A stretch of DNA of 64,000 bases from JADKAV01 sp037046735. GTDB taxonomy: Bacteria > Actinomycetota > Actinomycetes > S36-B12 > UBA10799. Made by a program: the position numbers and the translations under genes. Below the pieces are notes generated by a model that saw only the letters and a list, made by a program, of their open reading frames with translations, made no database searches and was not told where the DNA came from. Shown one piece after another: positions 36,117 to 44,580 of the stretch; position 1 is the first letter of the stretch; the number at the start of each line of letters is the position of its first letter. The stretch lies in the NCBI GenBank assembly GCA_037046735.1, contig JBAOHC010000027.1, positions 1,053,382-1,117,381 of the forward strand, in the 5' to 3' direction.

Positions 36117-37244
36117 ATGAGTGAAACAACGATGCAGATGAGTCCACCGCCACCAGTTGCCCCGCGACCATTCCGGCGCAGCAACTCCGACCGGATCTTC
36201 GGAGGTGTGGCCGGCGGTCTGGGCCAATACTGGAACGTCGACCCGGTGATCCTGCGAGTCGCCTTCGGGGTCTCGTTGCTGTTCGGCGGCTTCGGGTTGT
36301 TCGCCTATCTCGCGCTGTGGCTGCTGGTGCCCGATGAGACGGCACCGCCCGGCACCCGGATCAGCGACTCCTGGGGCCTGCGGATCCTGGGCGCGATCGT
36401 CGCGTTCATCGCTGCGGGGATCGGGCTCGGATTGTTGTTCGGCGATGCGAACGGCGGCGTGCTGATCGGCGCTTTGGTAGCCGGGATCGTGGTGTGGATC
36501 GCGATGAGCCGGCGGGCCCCGGTTGTGCAGGCTGAGCCTGCCGAGGTGGGGTACGCGTACAGCGGCGGGCAGCCGACGACGGTGCTCGCCGCGCCTCCTG
36601 TGCCACCGCGGCCGCGGTCCTACTTGGGCCTGATCGGGCTGTGTGCGGCGATTGCCGCCGCGGGTGTGACGATGCTGATTACCGACAACCCGACGGCCAT
36701 CATGGCGTCGTCCTTGCTGGCGCTCGCTGTCACGATGGTGATCGGGGCCTTCCGGGGACGGGCGCGTTGGCTGCTCATCTTCGCGGTGCCCTTGCTGGTG
36801 CTGGTGTCAGCCTCATCGCAGGTGCAGCGGGCAGACATCACGACTGGCCAGGTGACCTGGCAGCCAACGGCGGACCAGGAGAGCTACTCGTTGAGTCTTG
36901 GAGTCGTGGACGTCAAGTTCGATGATTGGGACGGTCAGCCCGATGGTGACGAGGTGGATGTCGATGTGACCGTTGGGGACATCCGGATCGCGGCGCCCCG
37001 CAATTGGGAGGTCCGGGTGGTCACCGACCAAGGGACCACGACCTACCTCGATGGCCTCCGTGAGAACGGAGTGCCCGACCCGGACGGCGCCGGCAAAGTG
37101 ATTCTCGCCAAACCCACGGGCGCCCAGCAGGGCACGCTGACCGTGAATGCGACGACACTGGCGGGCGGCGTATACATCGACACGGGTGCGCCCGCCGCCG
37201 GCACCACCCCCGTGATCGCCCCTAAGAAGGAGAAGAAGGCATGA
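36117..37244 (+). CDS. PspC-domain membrane protein with LiaF-like C-terminus
   Basis: A 375-residue protein. Residues 15-75 form a PspC domain (SDRIFGGVAGGLGQYWNVDP plus a transmembrane helix). Several more helices follow (to about residue 240). The C-terminal 130 residues are soluble (SLGVVDVKFDDWDGQ ... GDIRIAAPRNWEVRVVT), like the cell-wall-active-antibiotic-response/LiaF domain. The ATG at 36117 starts MSETTMQMSPPPPVAPRPFR; an upstream in-frame start is rejected. It faces the kinase/regulator pair, so the set resembles LiaFSR in arrangement. It overlaps the next small gene by 4 bp. Confidence 0.85.
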   Translation: MSETTMQMSPPPPVAPRPFRRSNSDRIFGGVAGGLGQYWNVDPVILRVAFGVSLLFGGFGLFAYLALWLLVPDETAPPGTRISDSWGLRILGAIVAFIAAGIGLGLLFGDANGGVLIGALVAGIVVWIAMSRRAPVVQAEPAEVGYAYSGGQPTTVLAAPPVPPRPRSYLGLIGLCAAIAAAGVTMLITDNPTAIMASSLLALAVTMVIGAFRGRARWLLIFAVPLLVLVSASSQVQRADITTGQVTWQPTADQESYSLSLGVVDVKFDDWDGQPDGDEVDVDVTVGDIRIAAPRNWEVRVVTDQGTTTYLDGLRENGVPDPDGAGKVILAKPTGAQQGTLTVNATTLAGGVYIDTGAPAAGTTPVIAPKKEKKA

Positions 37245-37423
37245 GCAGACATCCCATCGACATTCTGAGCCTGGGTTCGGGCGTCATGTTCGCCCTGTTC
37301 GCCCTCGGCTACCTGATCGTCCCCGCTTCGATGAGCCTCGCGGTCGTCGTACCGCTGATGCTCGTGGGCCTGGGTGTGTTCGGGATGGCGGGCCTGCTGG
37401 TGGCTCAACGCCGGGCGGGCTGA
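37241..37423 (+). CDS. Small two-helix membrane protein
   Basis: A 60-residue protein beginning MSRHPIDILSLGSGVMFALF with two hydrophobic segments (about residues 10-30 and 32-54). It overlaps the PspC-type gene by 4 bp (ATGA), so it is co-translated with it, and it is followed by a strong hairpin. Family not recognised; it may be an accessory of the envelope-stress module. Confidence 0.7.
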   Translation: MSRHPIDILSLGSGVMFALFALGYLIVPASMSLAVVVPLMLVGLGVFGMAGLLVAQRRAG

Positions 37424-37440
37424 TCCCCTGCAGATCGATG

Positions 37441-37474
37441 AGGTGGGCGTTTTCCGATTCGGAAACGCCCACCT
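37441..37474. terminator. Hairpin terminator after the PspC-type operon
   Basis: AGGTGGGCGTTT pairs with AAACGCCCACCT across an 11-nt segment that itself contains CCG/CGG arms. It begins 18 nt after the small membrane protein stop. The arms are perfect over 12 bp. It separates this operon from DUF222/HNH copy 2. Confidence 0.8.
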
Positions 37475-37534
37475 TCGCCGTGTTCCACGCCGATGAGGCG
37501 GGGTTGTCCACCGCATAATTCCTGGTCCGGATAC

Positions 37535-37564
37535 TTTGTCGTAGGTCTCTCGTACGGTATGGGC
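37535..37564 (+). promoter_or_regulatory. Conserved upstream box of DUF222/HNH copy 2
   Basis: Nearly the same 30 bases precede this copy as precede copy 1, with GTCGTA and TCGTAC blocks and no obvious Shine-Dalgarno sequence. Beyond this block, similarity with copy 1 continues weakly (28 of 40 bases by hand) and then is lost. Confidence 0.45.
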
Positions 37565-38674
37565 ATGAACGAATCGGTGGTCGCGGTGCTTGCGGAGTTG
37601 TTCTCCGGAGAGGATCCGCTGCAGGTCGCGAAGGCGGCTGAGGCGGTGATCGGGTTCTGCCACGCCCAACAGTTGCAGGCCTTCCACCAGGTGTTCGTCG
37701 AATCGGAGCTGGCGGCCGATCCGGACGGGGTGGTGGTCGATCCGACCCCGCCGGAGATCGCGTGCGCGATGGTGTGGACGCCGGGGTTCGCCTCGACCAT
37801 GGTGGATGTGGCCGTGGACGTGGTGCGGGACCTGCCCGTGCTGCTGACCGCGCTGGCTGATGGGCGCCTGGATTTGGTGAAGGTGCGTGAGATCGCCCGG
37901 GCCACCTGCGGCCTCGCCCCGGCCGACCGGCAGGCTCTGGCCGAGCGGGCCATCGACTACGCGGCCACCCGGACCCGGGGGCAGTTGCGGCCGTGGCTGA
38001 CCCGGCAGGTCGACCGGATCGACGCCGACGCCGCGGAACGCCGCCGTAAGAAGGCCCGCAAGTCACGCAAGGTGAGCCTGACCCCGGAGCCGGACGGCAT
38101 GGCCACCCTGTCTGCCTATTTGACCGCGGAGCAGGCGACCGCGTGTATGGAGTCGATCCGGGTCCGGTCGAACAACATCCACGGCAACCGGGATGCCATC
38201 CAGGCCGACATGTTCATCGAACTGCTCACCGGGATCACCGCGGCCGAGCAGGTCCCCATCGCGGTGATCATGACCGACGACGGCGCGGAGATCGACGGGT
38301 ACGGCCCGATCGCCGACGGCCACGCGGATGAACTGTTGCGCCGTCTGGAGGTGCCGTCGGCGATCATCCGGCTGACCCTGCCGCAACTGTGCGCCGGGTA
38401 TATGCCGACGTTGACGATGCGACGGTATGTGCGCACCCGCGACCGGCGCTGCCGGTTCCCCGGCTGCCGCCGACCAGCCCGCCACTGCGACCTCGACCAC
38501 ATCGTGCCCTGGCCCGCAGGCCCCACCGACGCGGACAATCTGCAGGCGTTGTGCCGTTACCATCACCGGATCAAAACCCATGGCGGATGGCGGGTCGAAC
38601 GCCAGCCCGACGGCACCACCATCTGGATCAGCCCCCGCGGCAAGCGATACACCAGCCGGCCCGACGACCCCTGA
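37565..38674 (+). CDS. DUF222/HNH endonuclease domain protein (13E12-repeat family), copy 2
   Basis: A 369-residue protein differing from copy 1 (2042-3151) at about 18 positions, mostly conservative. The DUF222 region and the HNH motif with HCDLDHIVPWPAGPTDADNL and CRYHH are intact. The start ATG at 37565 aligns with the start of copy 1. It is encoded on the opposite strand from copy 1, 34 kb away, so the two form inverted repeats of about 1.2 kb. It is convergent with ccsB. Recent duplication or gene conversion is inferred from the identity; no flanking transposase is seen. Confidence 0.9.
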   Translation: MNESVVAVLAELFSGEDPLQVAKAAEAVIGFCHAQQLQAFHQVFVESELAADPDGVVVDPTPPEIACAMVWTPGFASTMVDVAVDVVRDLPVLLTALADGRLDLVKVREIARATCGLAPADRQALAERAIDYAATRTRGQLRPWLTRQVDRIDADAAERRRKKARKSRKVSLTPEPDGMATLSAYLTAEQATACMESIRVRSNNIHGNRDAIQADMFIELLTGITAAEQVPIAVIMTDDGAEIDGYGPIADGHADELLRRLEVPSAIIRLTLPQLCAGYMPTLTMRRYVRTRDRRCRFPGCRRPARHCDLDHIVPWPAGPTDADNLQALCRYHHRIKTHGGWRVERQPDGTTIWISPRGKRYTSRPDDP

Positions 38675-38685
38675 TCCACATGTCA

Positions 38686-38699
38686 CCCGCTCACGCGGG
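38686..38699 (+). repeat. Stem-loop at the 3' end of DUF222/HNH copy 2
   Basis: CCCGC and GCGGG arms around a TCAC loop, at the same offset from the stop codon as the stem-loop after copy 1 (2017-2030). The shared position suggests it belongs to the duplicated unit, and it could also act as a terminator against the convergent ccsB. Confidence 0.55.
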
Positions 38700-38743
38700 C
38701 AGTGCCACCGATGATCGCCGAGGACTGACACGCGCCCCGAGGT

Positions 38744-39664
38744 CTATACCCCCGAGTACGAGTGCAGGCCGCTGGCGAAGAAGTTCACGCCGAAGAAGTT
38801 GATGATGAACGCGGAGAAGGCGATGAGGCTGATGATCGCGGCTTTGCGCCCCTTCCAGCCTGCAGTCGACCGGGCGTGCAGGTAGCCCGCGTATACGACC
38901 CAGGTGATGAAGGCCCAGGTCTCTTTGGGGTCCCAGCCCCAGTACCGGCCCCAGGCGTTCTCCGCCCAGATGGCTCCGGCGATGACGGCAAACGTCCACA
39001 CCGGGAAGACGAACGCGATCGTGCGGTAGGCCAGGGCGTCGAGGCGCTCGGCGGACGGCAACCGGGAAGCGAGGCCCTTGTCGGTGGTCCCGCGATCCTC
39101 GGCCCGCTGCCGCAACAGGTACGCCACGGTGAACCCGGCGCTCAACGTGAACGCACCACCTGACAGGGCCGCCGCACTGACGTGGATGACCAACCACCAG
39201 GACTTCAGAGCCGGCACCAGCTGGGCGCTCTCGGTGTACAGGATCGTCACCGCGAGGCCCAAGGTCAGCAGGACCGCGCCAATCACCCACACGCCGAGCC
39301 AGCGCAGGTCGGTGCGGGATGCCGCGATCAGGTAGACCAGCGCGACGCAGATCGCGGCGGCCAGCGAGAACTCGTACATGTTGCCCAGCGGGAAGCGCTC
39401 TGCAGCCAGGCCGCGGAGCACGAAGCCGATGGTGAGCAGGATCGTCCCCAGCCAGCTCAGCGACAGGGCGATGTTCCCCGATCGGCGCCCGGGATCGTCG
39501 CCCGGATCGGCCTCGACGGTCTGCGGCCCTCCGGCACCCACGAGCACCTTCTGCTTGGCGGCCAGGGGCACCCGGCGCGCGGCCAGCGATGCGGCGAACA
39601 GGAACAACGCCAAGGTGTAGACCAGCATCGAGGCGTACACCATCAAGTTGCTCAACTGGGCCAT
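38744..39664 (-). CDS. ccsB: Cytochrome c biogenesis protein CcsB/CcsA (ResC)
   Basis: A 306-residue polytopic membrane protein of System II cytochrome c maturation that handles heme and, with ResB, attaches it to apocytochrome. The WWD heme-binding segment is visible as AENAWGRYWGWDPKETWAFI (about residues 232-251), with conserved histidines in LVIHVSAAALSG and YLHARSTAGWKG. About eight helices are visible. It is the last gene of the resA-ccdA-resB-ccsB run and is convergent with DUF222/HNH copy 2. Confidence 0.94.
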   Translation of the reverse strand: MAQLSNLMVYASMLVYTLALFLFAASLAARRVPLAAKQKVLVGAGGPQTVEADPGDDPGRRSGNIALSLSWLGTILLTIGFVLRGLAAERFPLGNMYEFSLAAAICVALVYLIAASRTDLRWLGVWVIGAVLLTLGLAVTILYTESAQLVPALKSWWLVIHVSAAALSGGAFTLSAGFTVAYLLRQRAEDRGTTDKGLASRLPSAERLDALAYRTIAFVFPVWTFAVIAGAIWAENAWGRYWGWDPKETWAFITWVVYAGYLHARSTAGWKGRKAAIISLIAFSAFIINFFGVNFFASGLHSYSGV

Positions 39665-39667
39665 TTG

Positions 39668-41169
39668 TCACTTCCCTTGTTCGCGGAGCGTGACGGCGAT
39701 CTCTCGCACGTCGTCGTGGACCTTGCCCCCGCCCGACTTACTCAGGCCGGCTACTTCGGCAACTGTAACCGAGTCACCGGTGACCTTGACCCAGACCCGA
39801 CGCCGTTGCAGCAGCAGGGACATGCTGACTCCCAGGATCACCAGCACCGATGCGGCGAGCGCGAACCACCGGCCCGGGTCGTGGGCGACGGTCACATTCG
39901 CAAAGTCGCGAAACCCGACGAATTCCACCGTCATGCCATTGGCCAGGTCCCAACTCTGGCCTGGGCGCAGCGCCTCGGTGCCGATCCGGTTGAGCCCGGA
40001 CGTGTCCAGGGTGTACACATTGCCGCCCGCGGGCACCTGCCCGTCGAAGGCGCCGAGGAACAACTGCGGGTCGTTGGCGGCGGGGAACACCGAGACCGGG
40101 CCCATGACCGGGTCGATGACCGCGGTGGGCAGGAACAGCCCAGTCAGTGCGAACGGCTGCTCGAGATCGGGCAACTTGACCACGCCGGCGCTGGTCAGGT
40201 TGCCGTCCCGGGGCAGGAAGACCACGGCGTCGTCGAACACGACCTCACCGTCCGCATCGGTGATCTTGATCTCCGGGGCGTACCCGTGGCCGACCAGGAA
40301 TACCTTGCTGCCGTCGATGACCAGCGGATCGTTGACGCTGAAGGTCTCGGCCACTTCCGGGGCGCCCGGGCGCTGCGTGACCAGTGCGTCCGCCTCGAAC
40401 TGGCGCGGCGCGCCGCGCTGCTGCCCGCTCTCCTGGAACGTCGCGGTGAAGTCCTGCAGGACCACGGAGAAGGGCGCGATCTGATCCGGGTTGACCAGTC
40501 GGCCCTTGCGGAAGGAGTCGAACTGGGTCAGGGAGCCGGTGAAGCCGGTGCCCTCGACCACGATCACCTTGGCCGACCAGCCGAACAGCCCGCCCACCGC
40601 CACAGCCACCAGCAGGAAGATGAAGCACAGATGGAACAGCAGATTGCCGACCTCGTGCAGGTAGCCCTTCTCCGCCGAGACCCAGTTGTCCTCCCGGCGT
40701 ACCCGCCAGCGGTTGGCGCGCAGATACGCCTCAGCCCGGTCGAGGGTGTCGACATCGGCCGTGGTCGTCTCAAAGGCCGGCATCGGGACAGCCGCGAGGG
40801 TGCTTTCACCGGCGGCCGGCGCAGCACCCCGATGAACTCCGCGGTGCGCGGGACGATGCAGCCGATCAACGAGACGCACAACAACAGGTACACGGCCGCG
40901 AACCAGGGGGCGGCGAACACGTCGAACATGCCCAGACGGTCCAGCCACGGGCCGATGGTCGGGTTGGCGGTGATGTAATCGACGACCCGCTCCGGCGCTG
41001 TGCCGCGCTGTGGGAACACCGAGCCCGGGATGCTGGCCAGCGCCAGCAGAAGCAACAGGATGAGCGCGGTACGCATGCTCGTCAGCGAACGCCAGCCCCA
41101 ACGCAACCACCCGCGCACGCCTAGGCTGGGTCCCGAGGTCGGCGCCGGCGGGGTCACGGTTGTCGTCAT
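39668..41169 (-). CDS. resB: Cytochrome c biogenesis protein ResB (apparent frameshift)
   Basis: System II cytochrome c maturation protein partnering CcsB. The N-terminus from an ATG at 41169 (MTTTVTPPAPTSGPSLGVRG) has the first transmembrane helices through TAEFIGVLRRPPVKAPSRLS. The remainder (MPAFETTTADVDTLDRAEAY onward, to the stop at 39668) is in another frame. The break near 40784 looks like one missing base; restoring it gives 500 residues, normal for ResB. The periplasmic domain and the last helix (FALAASVLVILGVSMSLLLQ) are intact. The start overlaps ccdA by 4 bp. A sequencing indel is the likely cause. Confidence 0.9.
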
Positions 41170-41915
41170 AGCCCCACCTGGAATTCGCTGGCCCAGACCC
41201 GCATCCACACTGAGATCTCGTTCCACATGCCCGTCACGAGCAGCACCCCGATCGCGATGAGCGTGAGCCCGCCGAAGCGCAACACCCAGACCGAATGCCG
41301 CCGCAGCCACGTCACAGCCCCGGCCATCCGCCGGAATGCCAGCGCGATGATCAGGAACGGCACCCCGAGACCGATGCAATAGGCCACCGACAGCAGGGCC
41401 CCGCGCAGCGCCGACCCTTCACTGAAGACCAGCGCCTGTACAGCGGCCAGCGTCGGGCCGATGCAGGGTGTCCAGCCCAGGCCGAACAGCACGCCGAGCA
41501 CCGGCGCGGTCCACATGCCCAAGTTCGGCGAAACGTGCCAGCGGACATCGCGCTGCAGCCACGGGAACGCCCCCATGAAACCGATACCCAACACGATGAT
41601 GATCACACCGAGCACCCGCTGGATCGGCTCCTGATACTGCAGCAGCACCTCGCCCGCGTACCCAAGCAAAGCACCGTAGGAGATGAACACCAGGGAGAAG
41701 CCCAGGATGAACAGGCCGACACCGGCCAAGATCTTGGACTGCTTGGGGGTGGTGTGCTCCTCCAGTTCGGCACCGGTGACGCCCGTGACGACGCCCACGT
41801 ATCCGGGCACCAGCGGCAGTACACACGGGCTGGCGAAGGAGACGAAACCCGCGAGCAGCGCCAGCGGGATCGCCAGCAGCAGCGACCCCTGCGTCACGGT
41901 CTCCGCGACGCTCAC
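41166..41915 (-). CDS. ccdA: Thiol:disulfide interchange membrane protein CcdA
   Basis: A 249-residue six-helix membrane protein that carries reducing equivalents across the membrane to ResA. The redox cysteines are in SFASPCVLPLVPGY (helix 1) and LGWTPCIGPTLAAV (helix 4). The GTG at 41915 overlaps the resA stop by 4 bp, and its stop overlaps resB. Length is normal for actinobacterial CcdA, and both cysteines are present. Confidence 0.95.
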   Translation of the reverse strand: MSVAETVTQGSLLLAIPLALLAGFVSFASPCVLPLVPGYVGVVTGVTGAELEEHTTPKQSKILAGVGLFILGFSLVFISYGALLGYAGEVLLQYQEPIQRVLGVIIIVLGIGFMGAFPWLQRDVRWHVSPNLGMWTAPVLGVLFGLGWTPCIGPTLAAVQALVFSEGSALRGALLSVAYCIGLGVPFLIIALAFRRMAGAVTWLRRHSVWVLRFGGLTLIAIGVLLVTGMWNEISVWMRVWASEFQVGL

Positions 41916-42466
41916 TGCTCCGCCTTGAGTTGCTGCAGAGCGTCATCGAGTTCGGTGGCATCCACCGCACCGAGGAAACGGCCGGCGACCCGACCCTGTG
42001 AATCGATCAGCAGCGTAGAAGGGATCGCCTGCGGCGGCAGGCTGTCGGAGAACTTCAGCACGAGCTGACCGTTGGGGTCGGGCAGGTTGGGGTAGGTGAT
42101 GCCGTACTTCTTCACGAACTGCCGGGCGGCGTCGTCATTGTCTCGGGTGTCGAGGCCCAGGAAGTTGACCTTCGGGTTCTGCTTGGCGACGGCGACGAGT
42201 TCGGGGGCTTCGGCGCGGCACGGCGCACACCAGGAGGCCCACACATTGATGACACCGGGGTTACCCTGCCAGGTGGCCGTGTCGACGGGCTGCCCGTTCA
42301 GGTCGGTGCCGGTCAGGACAGGCGCGGGCAGCCGTTCGGCGACCGGCAGGATCACGCTGGACCCGTCCCCGGCCACAAACCCGTCGCCCTCGCCGGGGTC
42401 GCCGGCCTGCATCGAGCATGCCGATACGGCGAGCACCCCGAGCAGGATCACCAGCAGCCGCTTCAC
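41912..42466 (-). CDS. resA: Thioredoxin-like lipoprotein ResA
   Basis: A 184-residue extracytoplasmic thioredoxin-fold protein that reduces apocytochrome c heme-binding cysteines. The signal MKRLLVILLGVLAVSACSMQ ends with a lipobox and predicted lipidation at Cys17. The active site is WASWCAPCRAEAPE, and the cis-proline region is in PPQAIPSTLLIDSQGR. It uses a GTG start at 42466, immediately after the phosphatase stop codon, and overlaps ccdA by 4 bp. Confidence 0.94.
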   Translation of the reverse strand: MKRLLVILLGVLAVSACSMQAGDPGEGDGFVAGDGSSVILPVAERLPAPVLTGTDLNGQPVDTATWQGNPGVINVWASWCAPCRAEAPELVAVAKQNPKVNFLGLDTRDNDDAARQFVKKYGITYPNLPDPNGQLVLKFSDSLPPQAIPSTLLIDSQGRVAGRFLGAVDATELDDALQQLKAEQ

Positions 42467-43108
42467 TTACGCCCCCACACCCCGCGTGGACTGCGGGTAA
42501 AGGCTGCTGGCCGGCTCGGTGTAGACGATGCTGATCAGGCGTCCGTCGTCGAAGTTGAAGCTGGTCAGTGACGCCAGGTTGCACTGTCGGTGGCGCGGGT
42601 CGTGGGTGAAGTTGCGGCCCTCGGCATCCAGGCGGGCGATCCACACGGGCAGCTGGTGGCTGACCAGGACCGCCTCGTGCCCGGTGTTGCGGCGCCGGGC
42701 ATCAGTGACGGCGGCGCGCATCCGGGCGGCGACGTCGACGTACGGCTCACCCCACGACGGCCGGAACGGGTTGTACAGGTGGCGCCAGGCGCGTGGCTGC
42801 TTGAGGATGCCGTCTCCGACGCTGACGCGCTGCCCCTCGAAGATGTTGTCCGCCTCGATGATCCGCTCATCGATGGTCGGGGTGTAGCCGAACCGTCCGG
42901 CGATCGGCGCGGCCGTCTCCTGCGCCCGGTCCAGGGGCGAGGTGACCACCTCGGTGATGTCGCGGCCGGCCAGCGCGTCAGCGGCCAGCTGCGCCATCTG
43001 CTGGCCGAGTTCGGACAGGTGGAAGTCGGGCAAGCGGCCGTAGAGGATCTTGTCCGGGTTGTAGACCTCGCCGTGGCGCAGAAGGTGCACGGTGGTGTGC
43101 TCGGACAT
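42467..43108 (-). CDS. Histidine phosphatase family protein
   Basis: A 213-residue phosphoglycerate mutase-like enzyme with the catalytic RHG in VHLLRHGEVYNPDKILYGRL and the second His in AVLVSHQLPVWIARLDAEG. The acid/base Glu lies in the ADNIFEGQRV region. The ATG at 43108 (MSEHTTVHLL) was preferred to an upstream start because the conserved strand begins there. It is in the conserved position between hemL and resA that is also seen in mycobacteria. The substrate is unknown; a true glycolytic mutase role is unlikely. Confidence 0.9.
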   Translation of the reverse strand: MSEHTTVHLLRHGEVYNPDKILYGRLPDFHLSELGQQMAQLAADALAGRDITEVVTSPLDRAQETAAPIAGRFGYTPTIDERIIEADNIFEGQRVSVGDGILKQPRAWRHLYNPFRPSWGEPYVDVAARMRAAVTDARRRNTGHEAVLVSHQLPVWIARLDAEGRNFTHDPRHRQCNLASLTSFNFDDGRLISIVYTEPASSLYPQSTRGVGA

Positions 43109-43118
43109 GCGGTTCCTC

Positions 43119-44393
43119 CTAGGCGTCGGCGGCGGCACGAGCGGCGGCCGGCAGGGCGTCGGCGATCCGCTGCAATGCCTGCTCGTCGTGGGCGCTGCTG
43201 ACGAACCACGCTTCGAAGGCCGACGGCGGCAGGCTCACCCCATTGTCAAGCATGCTCGCGTGGAACGCCGCAAAGGCCTGCGTGTTCTGCGCCTGGGCCT
43301 GCTCGTAGTTGCTGACGGGCTCGTCGCGGAAGAAGATGCTGAACAGGTTGCCGGCCCGCTGCACGATGTGTGGGACCCCGGCTGCGGTCAGCGCCTGCTC
43401 GGTGCTTGCGATGACCTGTTCGGCGGCGGCATCGACGCGGGCGTAGTCGGCATTGCGCAACATCGCCAGACCCGCAGCGGTGGCCACCGGATTGCCGCTC
43501 AGCGTGCCCGCCTGGTAGACCGGTCCGATCGGGGCCAGCATCGCCATGACGTCGGCCCGGCCGCCGAATGCCGCCACGGGCAGGCCCCCGCCGATCACTT
43601 TTCCGTACGTGAACAGGTCTGCCGGGACGCCTTCGAGGCCGTACCACCCGGCCGGCGATACCCGGAAGCCGGTCATCACCTCGTCGCTGATCAGCAGCGC
43701 GCCGTACTCCTTGCACAGACCCGCGAGCCCCTGGGTGAACCCCGGCGCCGGCGGGACGACACCCATGTTCGCGGGCACCGCCTCGGTGATGATGGCGGCG
43801 ATGTTGTAGGTCTGCAGCGCCTCGGCCACCAGTTCCAGGTTGTTATAAGGCAGGACCACGGTGTTCGCAGTGTGACTCTGCGGAACGCCGGCGCTGTCCG
43901 GCAGCCCGAGGGTGGCGACACCTGAGCCGGCGTGGGCCAACAGTGCGTCGGAGTGGCCGTGGTAGCAGCCGGCGAACTTGATGATCGTCTCCCGGCTGGT
44001 GAATCCCCTGGCCACGCGGATCGCGCTCATCGTCGCTTCCGTGCCGCTGCTGACCAGGCGCACTTGGTCGACCGGGTCGACGCGCTCGGTGATCAGTTCT
44101 GCCAGTTCGACCTCGTGGGGGTGGGGGGCGCCGAAGCCCATGCCCAGAGCGGCCGCCTCGGTCACGGCCTGCACCACGGCCGGATGGGCATGGCCGAGCA
44201 GCGCCGGGCCCCACTGGCCCACGAGATCGACGTACTTATTGCCGTCGGCGTCGCGCACGTAGGCGCCGCTGCCGCTGGTGAAGAAGACCGGATGGCCGCC
44301 GACCGCGCGGAATGCCCGCACGGGCGAGTTCACGCCCCCGGGGGTGACCTGCTGGGCCCGTTCCATCCACGCTGCGGAGGTCCTGCGATCCAT
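43119..44393 (-). CDS. hemL: Glutamate-1-semialdehyde 2,1-aminomutase
   Basis: A 424-residue PLP enzyme that makes 5-aminolevulinate, the tetrapyrrole precursor needed for cytochrome heme. The Schiff-base lysine is in TYGKVIGGGLPVAAFGGRAD (near residue 265). SSGTEATMSAIRVARGFTSR and the Asp of LISDEVMTGFR are present. The ATG at 44393 (MDRRTSAAWMERAQQVTPGG) was selected; a longer upstream frame crosses the intergenic inverted repeat and is not conserved. It starts the hemL-phosphatase-resA-ccdA-resB-ccsB run. Confidence 0.96.
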   Translation of the reverse strand: MDRRTSAAWMERAQQVTPGGVNSPVRAFRAVGGHPVFFTSGSGAYVRDADGNKYVDLVGQWGPALLGHAHPAVVQAVTEAAALGMGFGAPHPHEVELAELITERVDPVDQVRLVSSGTEATMSAIRVARGFTSRETIIKFAGCYHGHSDALLAHAGSGVATLGLPDSAGVPQSHTANTVVLPYNNLELVAEALQTYNIAAIITEAVPANMGVVPPAPGFTQGLAGLCKEYGALLISDEVMTGFRVSPAGWYGLEGVPADLFTYGKVIGGGLPVAAFGGRADVMAMLAPIGPVYQAGTLSGNPVATAAGLAMLRNADYARVDAAAEQVIASTEQALTAAGVPHIVQRAGNLFSIFFRDEPVSNYEQAQAQNTQAFAAFHASMLDNGVSLPPSAFEAWFVSSAHDEQALQRIADALPAAARAAADA

Positions 44394-44431
44394 GTCCCGA
44401 TCGTCGCATGGGCGCGGAACGGGCGGTTCTG

Positions 44432-44500
44432 CAGGTTCGCCGCTTCCGCTCACAATCGCCGCATCGGGAGGGGCGAGTCTGGACGAAAGCGGCGAACCTG
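44432..44500. repeat. 14-bp inverted repeat between hemL and the C69 operon
   Basis: CAGGTTCGCCGCTT (44432-44445) and its exact reverse complement (44487-44500) are separated by 41 bp in the 187-bp gap between two divergent start codons. A terminator makes little sense here, so a paired operator, looping site or mobile repeat element is more likely. Confidence 0.7.
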
Positions 44501-44580
44501 AGCCGATGGTCCCCCATGGTCGGCTGAGCACCACACTGCTGCGGAGCACACACCCTCACGGCGGGAGCACAATGGGCACC

